In this document: positions 24,661-32,944 of the stretch, one piece after another
Numbering within the stretch: position 1 is the first letter of the stretch
Layout: every line of letters begins with the position of its first letter
Origin: Mycolicibacterium fallax
Lineage (GTDB): Bacteria; Actinomycetota; Actinomycetes; Mycobacteriales; Mycobacteriaceae
DNA length: 64,000 nt
Reading direction: 5' to 3'
Assembly (NCBI RefSeq): GCF_010726955.1
Contig: NZ_AP022603.1
Location: 868,001 to 932,000 of the forward strand
Made by a program: the position numbers and the translations under genes
The notes under the pieces: generated by a model
Told to the model about the DNA's origin: nothing
Database searches by the model: none
The model's input: the letters and a program-made list of their open reading frames with translations, nothing else

Positions 24661-26437
24661 CGGCCAGCCCGCCCTTCGTTTCGGTGGCCGGGGCGAGTCG
24701 GCCGTGGCGCAGGAAAGCCCCGGTGCGTTCGGTGCCGACCAGTTCGGTCGGCACGCCGTCGCGCACCACGGCGCGACCGGCGACGAAGACCGCGGCGACG
24801 GCGTCGTCGTTGCGGTTGACCATCCGGGACAGCCCGCCGTAGGCGTCCACGGTCTCCTCGGCGTAGGCGTCCAGCCGGTCGTCGAGGGCCTCCGGGTCGA
24901 TGATCACCAGGTCGGCGCGGTCGCCGACCCGCAGGTGCCCGGCGTCCAGGCCGTACCAGTCGGCCAGCTCGCCGGTCATCCGGTGCACGGCGTGCTCGAT
25001 CGTCATGAAGCCCTTGCCGGCCCGCTCGGCGTCGCGGACGTGGCGCAGCAGGCGCAGCCCGCTGTTGTAGAAGGCCATGTTGCGCAGGTGCGCCCCGGCG
25101 TCGGAGAAGCCCATCTGAATGCCGGGTTCGACGGCCATCTTCTTGAGGATCTCGGGCCGGTGGTTGGAGATGGTGGTGCGCCAGCGCAGCTCGCGGCCGT
25201 GCTCGAGCACCAGGTCCAGGAACGCGTCGACCGGGTGCAGGCCGCCGCGATCGAGGCCGACCTGACCGAACGACTTGCCGATCACCGCGGGGTCGGGGCA
25301 GTCCACGATCTCGGCGTCGAAGAAGTCGCGGTGCCACACCCGCACGCCGAACTTGTTCTCGTAGTCCTTGCGGAACCGGCGCCGGTAGTCCACGTCGCGG
25401 ATCATCTCGTCGCGCTCCAGCTCGTCGGACAGGTGCAGCGCGGCCGCACCGGACCCGAACTCCTCGAAGATGACCAGGTCGATGCCGTCGGCGTACACCT
25501 CGAACGGGACCGGCAGATGCTGCCAGCGGAAGTCGCCGCCGAGCCGCGAGACCGCCCGGGCCGACGGGCCCATCAGCGACACCGCGTACGGATTGGCCTT
25601 GACGTCGGCGGCCGAGAGCAGGCTGGTCTTGAGCTTGGGGCGCAGCAGCCCGATCGACTGGGCCAGCTGCGATACCAGGTTCAGCGGGTTGTTGATGTCG
25701 GGGCCGGACTGCAGGATCCGCCCGCGGGCGCGCAGCAGCGACTTGAGCCGGCGCAGCTCGCGCGCCTTGGCGTAGGTCGACGGCAGCGTCCGGGACCGGC
25801 ACACCTCGCCGTCGAGCTTGTCGAACAGCAGTTGCTGGGAGGACATCCCGACGAACCCGGCGTCCAGCGCGTCGGTCAGCCAGGACTCCATCCGGGCCTG
25901 CTCGGCGCGGGTGGGCCGGACGTCCTTGCGGGTGGCGCGGTCCAGGCCCATCGCGGCGGCCCGCATGTCCGAATGCCCGATGAACGCGGCCACGTTCGGC
26001 CCCAGCGGCAGGGCCTGCAGCGCGTCGGCGTAACCCGCGGCGCTCGACCAGTTCTTGTTGCGGTCGACGGCGGCGATGACGTGCTCGCGGGGGATGGCCT
26101 CCACCCGGCCGAACAGGTCCCCGGCGTCGGTGCCGTCGACGTGGATCGTCGACAGCGAGCAGGAGCCCAGCATGACGGTGGTGACACCGTGACGCAGCGA
26201 CTCGGGCAGCCCGGGGCCCTCCAGCACCTCGACGTCGTAGTGGGTATGGATGTCGATCATGCCGGGCAGCACCCAGCGGCCGGACGCGTCGATCACCTCC
26301 GGGCAGCCGGTGGCGTCGAGGTCCTCGGTGTCGACCGCGACGACGTGTCCGGCGCGAATGCCGATGTTGCGGACCGCCGAGGGGGCACCGGTCCCGTCGA
26401 ACCAGCGGCCGTTCTTGATGATCGTGTCGTAGCTCAC
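24650..26437 (-). CDS. Second amidohydrolase of the D-aminoacylase group
   Basis: About 595 residues. It opens SYDTIIKNGRWFDGTG; the metal motif IDIHTHYDVEVLEGPG lies near 67-82 and MGFSDAGAHLRNMAFYN near 440-456. It is a paralogue of the gene at 22425 and probably a cytosolic zinc hydrolase; its substrate is unknown. I chose the GTG at 26437, with another GTG one codon earlier at 26440. An open frame running further upstream is antisense to the thioesterase gene. It is the first gene of the three-gene operon and is divergent from tesB, with a palindromic operator between. Confidence 0.85.
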   Translation of the reverse strand: MSYDTIIKNGRWFDGTGAPSAVRNIGIRAGHVVAVDTEDLDATGCPEVIDASGRWVLPGMIDIHTHYDVEVLEGPGLPESLRHGVTTVMLGSCSLSTIHVDGTDAGDLFGRVEAIPREHVIAAVDRNKNWSSAAGYADALQALPLGPNVAAFIGHSDMRAAAMGLDRATRKDVRPTRAEQARMESWLTDALDAGFVGMSSQQLLFDKLDGEVCRSRTLPSTYAKARELRRLKSLLRARGRILQSGPDINNPLNLVSQLAQSIGLLRPKLKTSLLSAADVKANPYAVSLMGPSARAVSRLGGDFRWQHLPVPFEVYADGIDLVIFEEFGSGAAALHLSDELERDEMIRDVDYRRRFRKDYENKFGVRVWHRDFFDAEIVDCPDPAVIGKSFGQVGLDRGGLHPVDAFLDLVLEHGRELRWRTTISNHRPEILKKMAVEPGIQMGFSDAGAHLRNMAFYNSGLRLLRHVRDAERAGKGFMTIEHAVHRMTGELADWYGLDAGHLRVGDRADLVIIDPEALDDRLDAYAEETVDAYGGLSRMVNRNDDAVAAVFVAGRAVVRDGVPTELVGTERTGAFLRHGRLAPATETKGGLADVG

Positions 26438-26479
26438 CACCCCATAGAACCCGGTGCGCCGGGCAGAGTCAACGATTTT

Positions 26480-26505
26480 GTGAACACTTTTCACAATTTG
26501 TTCAC
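26480..26505. promoter_or_regulatory. Palindromic operator between the amidohydrolase operon and tesB
   Basis: GTGAACA-N12-TGTTCAC is a perfect 7-bp inverted repeat in an AT-rich island, with an extra TTCAC half-site inside the spacer. It lies 42 bp upstream of the amidohydrolase start and 61 bp upstream of tesB, so one regulator could control both directions. The regulator is not visible in this window. Confidence 0.55.
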
Positions 26506-26566
26506 TCTGCGGGGTGACCAGCCGTTTCGGTGGGGCCGCCGGCGGTGCGGCATGATGCCAGGCACC

Positions 26567-27487
26567 ATGACCGATACTTCGCCGCCATCGCCCTCGAGCC
26601 CGTCGGCCTCGACGCTGCCGCGGGTGCTCGACGCCCTGGACCTGACCGCGGTGCCGGCCCCGGCCGGGGTGACCGCGGCATTCGTCGGCGAGCAGTTCCC
26701 GGCGCCGTTTCACCACATCCTCGGTGGCCACATCGCCGCCCAGGGCCTGATCGCGGCCGGCCGCACGGTGTCCGGGCGGACCCCGCACAGCCTGCACGGC
26801 TATTTCCTGCGGGCCGGCGACGCGCGTCACCCGGTGGACTTCGAGGTCCTCGACCTGCAGGAGGGCCGGAACTTCTCCGCCCGGCGGATCACCGCGTCAC
26901 AGTCCGGCCAGGTGCTGATGTCGGGCGTCGCCTCGTTCTGCACCGAGGCCGTCGCCGAGCGGGGCGCCGACGGCGGGCTCGGGTACCAGCCGTCGATGCC
27001 CGCCGCGCCGGACCCCGACGGGCTGCCCGCGCAGCCGCACCCGGTCGAGTTGGCCGACGCCGGCCCGGGCCGCTGGACCAGCCTGCGCTGGTTCCGGCGC
27101 TGCGAGGTCGACACCGGGCGACCCGAGGACTCCGATGGGCCGGGGCGGCTGCGCATCTGGTGGCGGCCCGACGGCGCGGTTCCCCACGATCCGCTGCTGG
27201 GAGCGGCGCTGGTGAGCTATCTGTGTGCCGCCAGCCTGGTCGAACCGGCGGTCGCGGCCCGGGTGGCGCGCGGCAGCCGCCAGCTCAACACCGCCCAGCG
27301 GGACTTCGCGATCTGGTTCCAGGACGCCCCGCGGCTTGACGACTGGCTGCTGCTGGACCAGTGCAGCGACAGCGCGATCGGTGCCCGCGCGCTGTCCCGG
27401 GGCCGGATGTACAACCGGACCGGCGACCTGGTCTGCACCGCAAACCAGGAGCTGTACTTCCCGCCGCGGCTGCCGCAGGGGCACTGA
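26567..27487 (+). CDS. tesB: Acyl-CoA thioesterase II (TesB-like)
   Basis: 306-residue double-hotdog thioesterase that hydrolyses acyl-CoA to free acid and CoA. The N-terminal hotdog contains FHHILGGHIAAQGLIAAGRTV (about 47-67) and SLHGYFLRAGD; the second contains the catalytic-core DDWLLLDQCSDSAIGARALSRGRMYNRTGDLVCTANQE stretch (about 258-295) with the conserved Asp, Ser/Thr and Gln. ATG at 26567; in-frame ATGs at 26552 and 26555 are possible. Confidence 0.92.
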   Translation: MTDTSPPSPSSPSASTLPRVLDALDLTAVPAPAGVTAAFVGEQFPAPFHHILGGHIAAQGLIAAGRTVSGRTPHSLHGYFLRAGDARHPVDFEVLDLQEGRNFSARRITASQSGQVLMSGVASFCTEAVAERGADGGLGYQPSMPAAPDPDGLPAQPHPVELADAGPGRWTSLRWFRRCEVDTGRPEDSDGPGRLRIWWRPDGAVPHDPLLGAALVSYLCAASLVEPAVAARVARGSRQLNTAQRDFAIWFQDAPRLDDWLLLDQCSDSAIGARALSRGRMYNRTGDLVCTANQELYFPPRLPQGH

Positions 27488-27505
27488 TTTTCCCGGGGCG
27501 CCGGG

Positions 27506-27952
<447 letters not shown>

Positions 27953-27970
27953 TCACCCGACCCAAGCGTT

Positions 27971-27988
27971 ACACAAATCACACAAATC
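27971..27988. promoter_or_regulatory. Direct repeats upstream of rpfC
   Basis: ACACAAATC occurs twice in immediate tandem, 34 bp upstream of the rpfC start, in an AT-richer segment. It is a plausible regulator site. It does not match the CRP palindrome. Confidence 0.3.
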
Positions 27989-28096
27989 ATTTCTGCAACA
28001 TTGCGGCGTGTCGTTTGCGTCCCGGCTGCCGTGACGATTCTGAGACCATTTCTCGGCTCGGCCGCCCGAGGATCCGGTACCGAGGTCCCGCAGGTT

Positions 28097-28111
28097 GGTG
28101 ACCTTCGGCGC
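28097..28111. promoter_or_regulatory. Possible DosR box upstream of fdxA
   Basis: GGTGACCTTCGGCGC resembles the DosR half-motif GGGACCTTCGGCCC with two mismatches, 37 bp before the fdxA ATG. M. tuberculosis fdxA (Rv2007c) is DosR-induced, which makes the site credible but unproven. Confidence 0.35.
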
Positions 28112-28148
28112 GGGGTCGGACCCCCGGGCACCGAATACCGTGATGACC

Positions 28149-28502
28149 ATGACTTACGTAATCGCCTCACCGTGTGTCGACGTGGTCGATAAGTCCTGCC
28201 AGCAGGAATGCCCGGCCGACTGCATCTACGAGGGTGTCCGCGCGCTGTACATCAACGCCGAGGAGTGCGTCGACTGCGGCGCCTGCAAGCTCGCCTGCAA
28301 GATGGAGGCGATCTTCTACGAGGACGACCTGCCGGAGTCCGAGCGGGTGCACCTGGCCGACAACGCGGCGTTCTTCGCCGAGATCCTGCCGGGCCGCTCC
28401 GCGCCGCTGGGCGCCCCGGGCGGCGCGATGGACCTCGGGCCGGTCGGGGTGGACACCCCCTACGTCGCCGGCCTGCCGCCGATGGCCACCGCCGGGGTCT
28501 GA
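28149..28502 (+). CDS. fdxA: 7Fe ferredoxin FdxA
   Basis: 117-residue low-potential ferredoxin homologous to Rv2007c. The cluster cysteines are in CVDVVDKSCQQECPADC (3Fe-4S and part of 4Fe-4S, residues 9-25) and CVDCGACKLAC (about 39-49). The rest is the long C-terminal tail seen in M. tuberculosis FdxA (HLADNAAFFAEILPGR, GVDTPYVA). It carries electrons, possibly to the P450 nearby. The ATG at 28149 (MTYVIASPCVDV) matches the known N terminus; 28143 is in frame. Confidence 0.92.
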   Translation: MTYVIASPCVDVVDKSCQQECPADCIYEGVRALYINAEECVDCGACKLACKMEAIFYEDDLPESERVHLADNAAFFAEILPGRSAPLGAPGGAMDLGPVGVDTPYVAGLPPMATAGV

Positions 28503-28554
28503 CCGCGACCCGATCGCGGCGGTGCGTCGGTCGCAGCGCGAGTAGCCTGGCTGC

Positions 28555-29127
28555 GTGACGGGCCGGTCCTGGCCCGCGCCGCCGACCTCCGGAGATTTCG
28601 TGTTGGACACCGCGCCGGTCGACCCGCCGTCGGCCGCCGAGCCGGTGCGGCCGTCGACCGTGGCCCACGAGTTCTGGGCCGAGTATCTGCCGCCGTCGGC
28701 GCCGCCGTCGGCCCGGTGGCCAGTGGCGATGTTGGTGACCGGTGTCCTCGGGTTGGTTGTCGCGCTCACCCTGGCGCTGAGCCTGCCGATGCTGGACCAG
28801 GCCCCGGCCCCGCAGCCCGCCCCGGCCAGTGATACCCCGGCCAGCGATGCCCCGGCCGTTGACAAACCCAAGACCCCGGAGCCCCCGCGGCCCGCGCCGC
28901 CGGTCACCCCGGCGCCCGAGGCCGTCGAGCCGCCACCGCCGCCCGAACCCGAGGCCGTCGAGCCGCCGCCGGCGCCTGCGCCGCCGGTGCAGCAGGCCCA
29001 GACGGCCGCACCGCCGCCACCGCCGCCGGTGCAGCAGGCGCCGGTGGATCAGGCGCCGCCGCGGCTACGCGACCGGATCCTGGGCCGTATCCCCGGCGCC
29101 CACCGGCTGCCCGGCATGGGCCGCTGA
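28555..29127 (+). CDS. Single-pass membrane protein with proline-rich extracytoplasmic tail
   Basis: 190-residue protein with no recognisable family. An N-terminal proline-containing cytosolic part (1-55) is followed by one transmembrane helix (about 57-79, VAMLVTGVLGLVVALTLALSL). A Pro/Ala/Glu/Gln-rich tail with EAVEPPPPPEPEAVEPPP and VQQA repeats and a basic C terminus come last. It may span or contact the cell wall. GTG at 28555. Its last 63 bp overlap the 3' end of the convergent P450 gene. Confidence 0.7.
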   Translation: MTGRSWPAPPTSGDFVLDTAPVDPPSAAEPVRPSTVAHEFWAEYLPPSAPPSARWPVAMLVTGVLGLVVALTLALSLPMLDQAPAPQPAPASDTPASDAPAVDKPKTPEPPRPAPPVTPAPEAVEPPPPPEPEAVEPPPAPAPPVQQAQTAAPPPPPPVQQAPVDQAPPRLRDRILGRIPGAHRLPGMGR

Positions 29128-30375
29128 GGCCGACGCCGCGACGCGTTCAGGCCGGTAGTCGACCTGCCAGTGCTTGATCCCGTTGAGCCAGCCCGAGCGC
29201 AGCCGCTCCGGCTCGCCCAGGGGCCGCAGATCGGGCATCTCGTCGGCGATCGCGTTGAAGATCAGGTCAATCGTCATCCGGGCCAGATTGGCGCCGATGC
29301 AGAAGTGTGCGCCGGTGCCGCCGAATCCGACGTGCGGGTTGGGGTCGCGCAGGATGTTGAAGGTGTGCGGGTCCTCGAAGACCGTCTCGTCGAAGTTGGC
29401 CGAGCGATACGACATCACCACCCGGTCACCGGCGCGGATCCGCACGCCGGACAGCTCCACGTCGCGCACCGCGGTCCGCTGGAAGGAGCTGACCGGGGTG
29501 CCCCACCGGACGATCTCGTCGGCCGCGGTGGCCGGGCGCTCACGCTTGTAGAGCTCCCACTGGTCAGGGTGCTCGGTGAAGGCGATCATGCCGTGGGTGA
29601 TCGAGTTGCGGGTGGTCTCGTTGCCGGCGACGGCCAGCAGCACCATGAAGAAGCCGAACTCGTCGTTGGTGAGCCCGTGGCCGTCGACGTCGGCCTGGAT
29701 CAGCTTGGTGATGATGTCGGGGCCCGGATCGCGGGCCCGGTCCGCCGCCAGCCCCATCGCGTAGATGATCAGCTCGGTGGCCGCGGTCAGGCCGTCGTGG
29801 TGGGCGTACTCCGGATCGTCGTCGGCGACCATCTGGTTGGACCAGTCAAAGAGCCTCTTGCGGTCGGCCAGCGGCACCCCGAGCAGTCCCGCGATGGCCT
29901 GCAGCGGGAGTTCACAGGCGACCTGCTCGACGAAGTCGCCCTGGCCGGTGGCCGCGGCCTCGGCGACGATCCGGCGGGCCCGCGCGCCCAGATCCGCGCG
30001 CAGCGCCTCGACCGCGCGCGGGGTGAAGCCGCGGGAGATGATCTTGCGCAGCTCGGTGTGGTGCGGGGCGTCCATGTTGAGCATCACGTTCCCGCTGGCC
30101 TGCAACTGGGCGCGTGGGGTGCCCGCCGGGTAGCGCGGCAGCACGGTGTGCGTGGCGCTGGAGTAGAGCTCGGAGTGCCGGGACACCTCCCTGACGTCGC
30201 AGTGCCGGGTGACGACCCAGTGCCCACCGTCGCCGAACGGTCCGGAGTCCTGCTGCGCGTTCCACCAGACCGGGGCGGTGTGCCGCAACTCGGCCAGCTC
30301 GGCGATGGGCAGGGCACGACGGTTCATGTCGGGGTCGGTGAGATCGAAGTCGGCTCGCAGATGCGGGGTCGTCAT
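29065..30375 (-). CDS. Cytochrome P450, CYP125 (steroid C26-monooxygenase) homologue
   Basis: 436-residue haem monooxygenase very similar to CYP125A1, which oxidises the C26 methyl group of cholesterol. The I-helix motif is LAVAGNETTRNS (about 256-267), the ExxR motif is EIVRW, and the haem loop FGGTGAHFCIGANLAR (about 361-376) carries the cysteine ligand. SGWLNGIKHWQVDY closes the conserved part. CYP125A1 ends shortly after; here a 25-residue Ala-rich extension overlaps the convergent gene. It is probably a paralogue outside the main cholesterol cluster. ATG at 30375. The reductant could be the nearby FdxA. Confidence 0.88.
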   Translation of the reverse strand: MTTPHLRADFDLTDPDMNRRALPIAELAELRHTAPVWWNAQQDSGPFGDGGHWVVTRHCDVREVSRHSELYSSATHTVLPRYPAGTPRAQLQASGNVMLNMDAPHHTELRKIISRGFTPRAVEALRADLGARARRIVAEAAATGQGDFVEQVACELPLQAIAGLLGVPLADRKRLFDWSNQMVADDDPEYAHHDGLTAATELIIYAMGLAADRARDPGPDIITKLIQADVDGHGLTNDEFGFFMVLLAVAGNETTRNSITHGMIAFTEHPDQWELYKRERPATAADEIVRWGTPVSSFQRTAVRDVELSGVRIRAGDRVVMSYRSANFDETVFEDPHTFNILRDPNPHVGFGGTGAHFCIGANLARMTIDLIFNAIADEMPDLRPLGEPERLRSGWLNGIKHWQVDYRPERVAASASAAHAGQPVGAGDTAQDPVA

Positions 30376-30453
30376 GATCCGATTGCACACTGTCGCCGGC
30401 GTCTGCGGGCCGGATCCTGTAACGAAACGCGTATTCCGGCGGAATTGTCCAGC

Positions 30454-30912
30454 ATGCGGACAAAAACTCGGGCCGGCGCGACGGCCACGCTGGCTGCTCT
30501 GGTCCTGTTCAGCGCGGTGCCGGCAGCCGCTGATCCGGCCGCGCCGGTGCCCGCCGACCCGGTGCCCGCCGACCCGGGAACCGCTGACCCGGGAACCATC
30601 AAGGCCGAGGCGGCGGCCGGAGTGCCGCACCTGAGCAGCCCGGACAACCTGCCGCCGGGGACCGGCGCGGTTCCCGCCCAGCCCAGCGGCAGTGGGCTGG
30701 GTTACCTTCGCGACCTCTGGCACGCCTACCAGACCCAGGAGGTCAACGGCGCCGGCGTGCTGTTGCTGCTGTCCCAGCGGCCGATGAGCAACGGCGCCCG
30801 GGCACCGATTCCGATCGGGGCGCCGCCGGAGGCCCCGGCACCGCCCGAGGGCGCAGCACCGGAGGCCCCGGCACCGCCCGAGGCAGCACCGCAGGCCCCG
30901 CCGGCTGAGTGA
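30454..30912 (+). CDS. Secreted Ala/Pro-rich protein with an LRDLW motif
   Basis: 152-residue protein with a signal peptide (about 1-27, MRTKTRAGATATLAALVLF then AAADPAAP). A PADPVPADPG repeat is followed by the short conserved core GLGYLRDLWHAYQTQEVNG (about 81-99) and a Pro/Ala/Glu-rich tail (APPEGAAPEAPAPPEAAP). The core is shared with the protein at 62387 (GPLGTLRDLWNAARDP), suggesting a small exported family. ATG at 30454. Function unknown. Confidence 0.75.
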   Translation: MRTKTRAGATATLAALVLFSAVPAAADPAAPVPADPVPADPGTADPGTIKAEAAAGVPHLSSPDNLPPGTGAVPAQPSGSGLGYLRDLWHAYQTQEVNGAGVLLLLSQRPMSNGARAPIPIGAPPEAPAPPEGAAPEAPAPPEAAPQAPPAE

Positions 30913-30919
30913 GCGGCGG

Positions 30920-31519
30920 TCAGCCGGCCGATCGGGTGGTGGTCGGCGCGGCGGTGGTGGTCGGTGCGCCGCCCTGCTCCGCGGCGTAGCGCGGTGCGTT
31001 GAACTCGATCCAGGTGTCCCGGTAGATCACCGAGTCGCCGGAGGTGACCCGCAGCTCCTTCGGCGTGACCGTGTAGTCGACCTCGTCGTTGGTGGCCCGA
31101 TAGCTGCCGTCGCCGAGATCGGTGGCGGCGACCTTCAGCAGCGCGCCGTCGCTGATCCGCACGCCGCGGTACTCCACCGGGCCGTCGCCGTTGACGCAGA
31201 GCGCCACCAGCGAGCGCGCGGTGCGCCCGTAGGCGACCGCGGTGCTGTCCGCGCCGCAATGCGCATCGGTGCCGACGTAACCGCCGTCGTCGGTGCGGTG
31301 CCCGCCGGCGCTCGTGGTGGTCTTCGCGGTGCCGCTGGGGGTTGCGGTCACGGTGACGGTGGACGGCGCGGCCGCCGCCACCGGCAGCGCGGGCTCCCCG
31401 CCGGGGGCCGTCGCGCCGACCACGGCGATGGTGGCCAGCACCGCACCGGCACCGGTCAGCGCCAACAGCTTTCGGCTGGACAGTCCGCGCGGTTCGGTGC
31501 GCGTGACAATGGACGGCAT
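30920..31519 (-). CDS. Membrane-anchored exported protein of unknown function
   Basis: 199-residue protein. It has a basic N terminus, one hydrophobic helix (about 20-40, LLALTGAGAVLATIAVVG) and a Thr/Ala-rich linker. The globular extracytoplasmic domain follows with two cysteines (DAHCGADST, LVALCVNGDG) that could form a disulphide, and VEYRGVRISDG. The C terminus is Thr-rich. I chose the ATG at 31519 because GGGAGGGGG lies just upstream; a GTG at 31540 would place that sequence inside the gene. Confidence 0.7.
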   Translation of the reverse strand: MPSIVTRTEPRGLSSRKLLALTGAGAVLATIAVVGATAPGGEPALPVAAAAPSTVTVTATPSGTAKTTTSAGGHRTDDGGYVGTDAHCGADSTAVAYGRTARSLVALCVNGDGPVEYRGVRISDGALLKVAATDLGDGSYRATNDEVDYTVTPKELRVTSGDSVIYRDTWIEFNAPRYAAEQGGAPTTTAAPTTTRSAG

Positions 31520-31615
31520 GACCGCCCCCTCCCTTGACACGATGGTGTGCCGCCAAGCAAACCACCCCGGGGAGGCAATTCGGTGGTGCCGCGCCGCCGG
31601 CCGGCGGATTCGCCG

Positions 31616-32737
31616 CTACCCGTTGTAGCTGTCCAGCGCGCCGGTGGCCGCCAGGTACTCGTCGACCCAGCGCGCGATCACCGTCGCGGTCTTCTCCACC
31701 TTGGTGAACTGGCCGACCACCTGGCCGACCGGATTGAACGCGACGTCCACGCTCTGGTCGGGGTACTTGTGGGTGGCCGCAACCGCCATCCCGGACACCA
31801 TGTACTGCAGCGGCATGCCGAGCGGCTTGGGGTTCTCCGGCGCTTCCCAGGCCTCGGTCCACTCGTTGCGCAGCATCCGGGCGGGCTTGCCGGTGAAGGA
31901 CCGGCTGCGCACGGTGTCGCGGCTGGAGGCCTTCGCATAGGCGGCCTGCTGCACCGGGGTGTTTTCGGCCTCCTCGACCATCAGCCACTGCGATCCGGTC
32001 CAGGCGCCCTGGCAGCCCAGCGCCAGCCCGGCGGCGATCTGCTGGCCGCTGCCGATCCCGCCGGCGGCCAGCACCGGCACCGGCGCGACCTCGGCGACCA
32101 CCTGCGGCCACAGCACGATCGAGCCGACCTCGCCGCAGTGACCGCCGGCCTCACCGCCCTGGGCGATGACGATGTCGACCCCGGCGTCGGCGTGCTTGCG
32201 GGCCTGCGACGGGGAGCCGCACAGCGCCGCGACCACCCGGCCCTCGTCGTGAATGCGGGCGATCATGTCGACCGGCGGGGTGCCCAGCGCGTTGGCGATC
32301 ATGGTGACCTTGGGGTGCCGCAGCGCCACCTCGACCTGCGGGGTGGCGGTCGCCTCGGTCCAGCCCAGCAGCTGCAGCGCGTCCTCGTCGCTGTGCTCGA
32401 CGGGCACCCCGTGATCGGCCAGGATCTTCTTGGCGAACTCCAGATGTTCCTCGGGGACCAGCGCATTGAGCTGCTTCTTGAGCACCTCGGGATCCAGGTC
32501 GACGTCGTCCATGCCCTCGTACTTGTTCGGGATGACGATGTCGACGCCGTACGGGTGATCGCCGATGTGCTCGTCGATCCAGTTCAGCTCGATCTCCAGC
32601 TGTTCGGGGGTGAATCCCACCGCGCCGAGCACGCCGAACCCGCCGGCTTTGCTCACCGCGACCACCACGTCGCGGCAGTGGGTGAACGCGAAGATCGGGA
32701 ACTCGATTCCGAGCTGATCGCACAGGGGAGTGCGCAT
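31616..32737 (-). CDS. Nitronate monooxygenase-family flavoenzyme (Rv1894c / IpdC-like)
   Basis: 373-residue FMN-binding TIM barrel. It opens MRTPLCDQLGIEFPIFAF; key segments are SKAGGFGVLGAVGFTPEQL (about 29-47), IAQGGEAGGHCGEVGS (about 190-205) and LAAGGIGSGQQIAAGLALG (about 223-241), the phosphate-binding loop. It closely resembles Rv1894c and the steroid-ring oxidoreductase IpdC (Rv3553), so a steroid- or acyl-CoA-related redox step is more likely than nitronate oxidation. A perfect KstR operator lies 43 bp upstream. ATG at 32737. Confidence 0.88.
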   Translation of the reverse strand: MRTPLCDQLGIEFPIFAFTHCRDVVVAVSKAGGFGVLGAVGFTPEQLEIELNWIDEHIGDHPYGVDIVIPNKYEGMDDVDLDPEVLKKQLNALVPEEHLEFAKKILADHGVPVEHSDEDALQLLGWTEATATPQVEVALRHPKVTMIANALGTPPVDMIARIHDEGRVVAALCGSPSQARKHADAGVDIVIAQGGEAGGHCGEVGSIVLWPQVVAEVAPVPVLAAGGIGSGQQIAAGLALGCQGAWTGSQWLMVEEAENTPVQQAAYAKASSRDTVRSRSFTGKPARMLRNEWTEAWEAPENPKPLGMPLQYMVSGMAVAATHKYPDQSVDVAFNPVGQVVGQFTKVEKTATVIARWVDEYLAATGALDSYNG

Positions 32738-32779
32738 AGTGGGGCTCCTGGTGGGCAGACGACGGTCAGCGACATAAAA

Positions 32780-32795
32780 CTAGAACGTGTTCTAG
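32780..32795. promoter_or_regulatory. KstR operator
   Basis: CTAGAACGTGTTCTAG is a palindrome (a CG/TG centre aside) that fits the KstR consensus TnnAACnnGTTnnA exactly. KstR represses cholesterol-catabolism genes in mycobacteria and is relieved by cholestenoyl-CoA intermediates. The site is 43 bp upstream of the NMO-family gene. Confidence 0.85.
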
Positions 32796-32944
32796 CTTAG
32801 CGCTCGGCGCGGCGCGCCCGCGGCCGAACCCGACGGTAAACTCTGCTGGCCCACCGTCGGGGTGCGGCCGCAGCAGAGCAGGAGCCCTTCATCGCCAGCC
32901 ACACGCCGCGCAGCCCCGGGCCCCGGCTGCTGGCCGCGCTGCTG

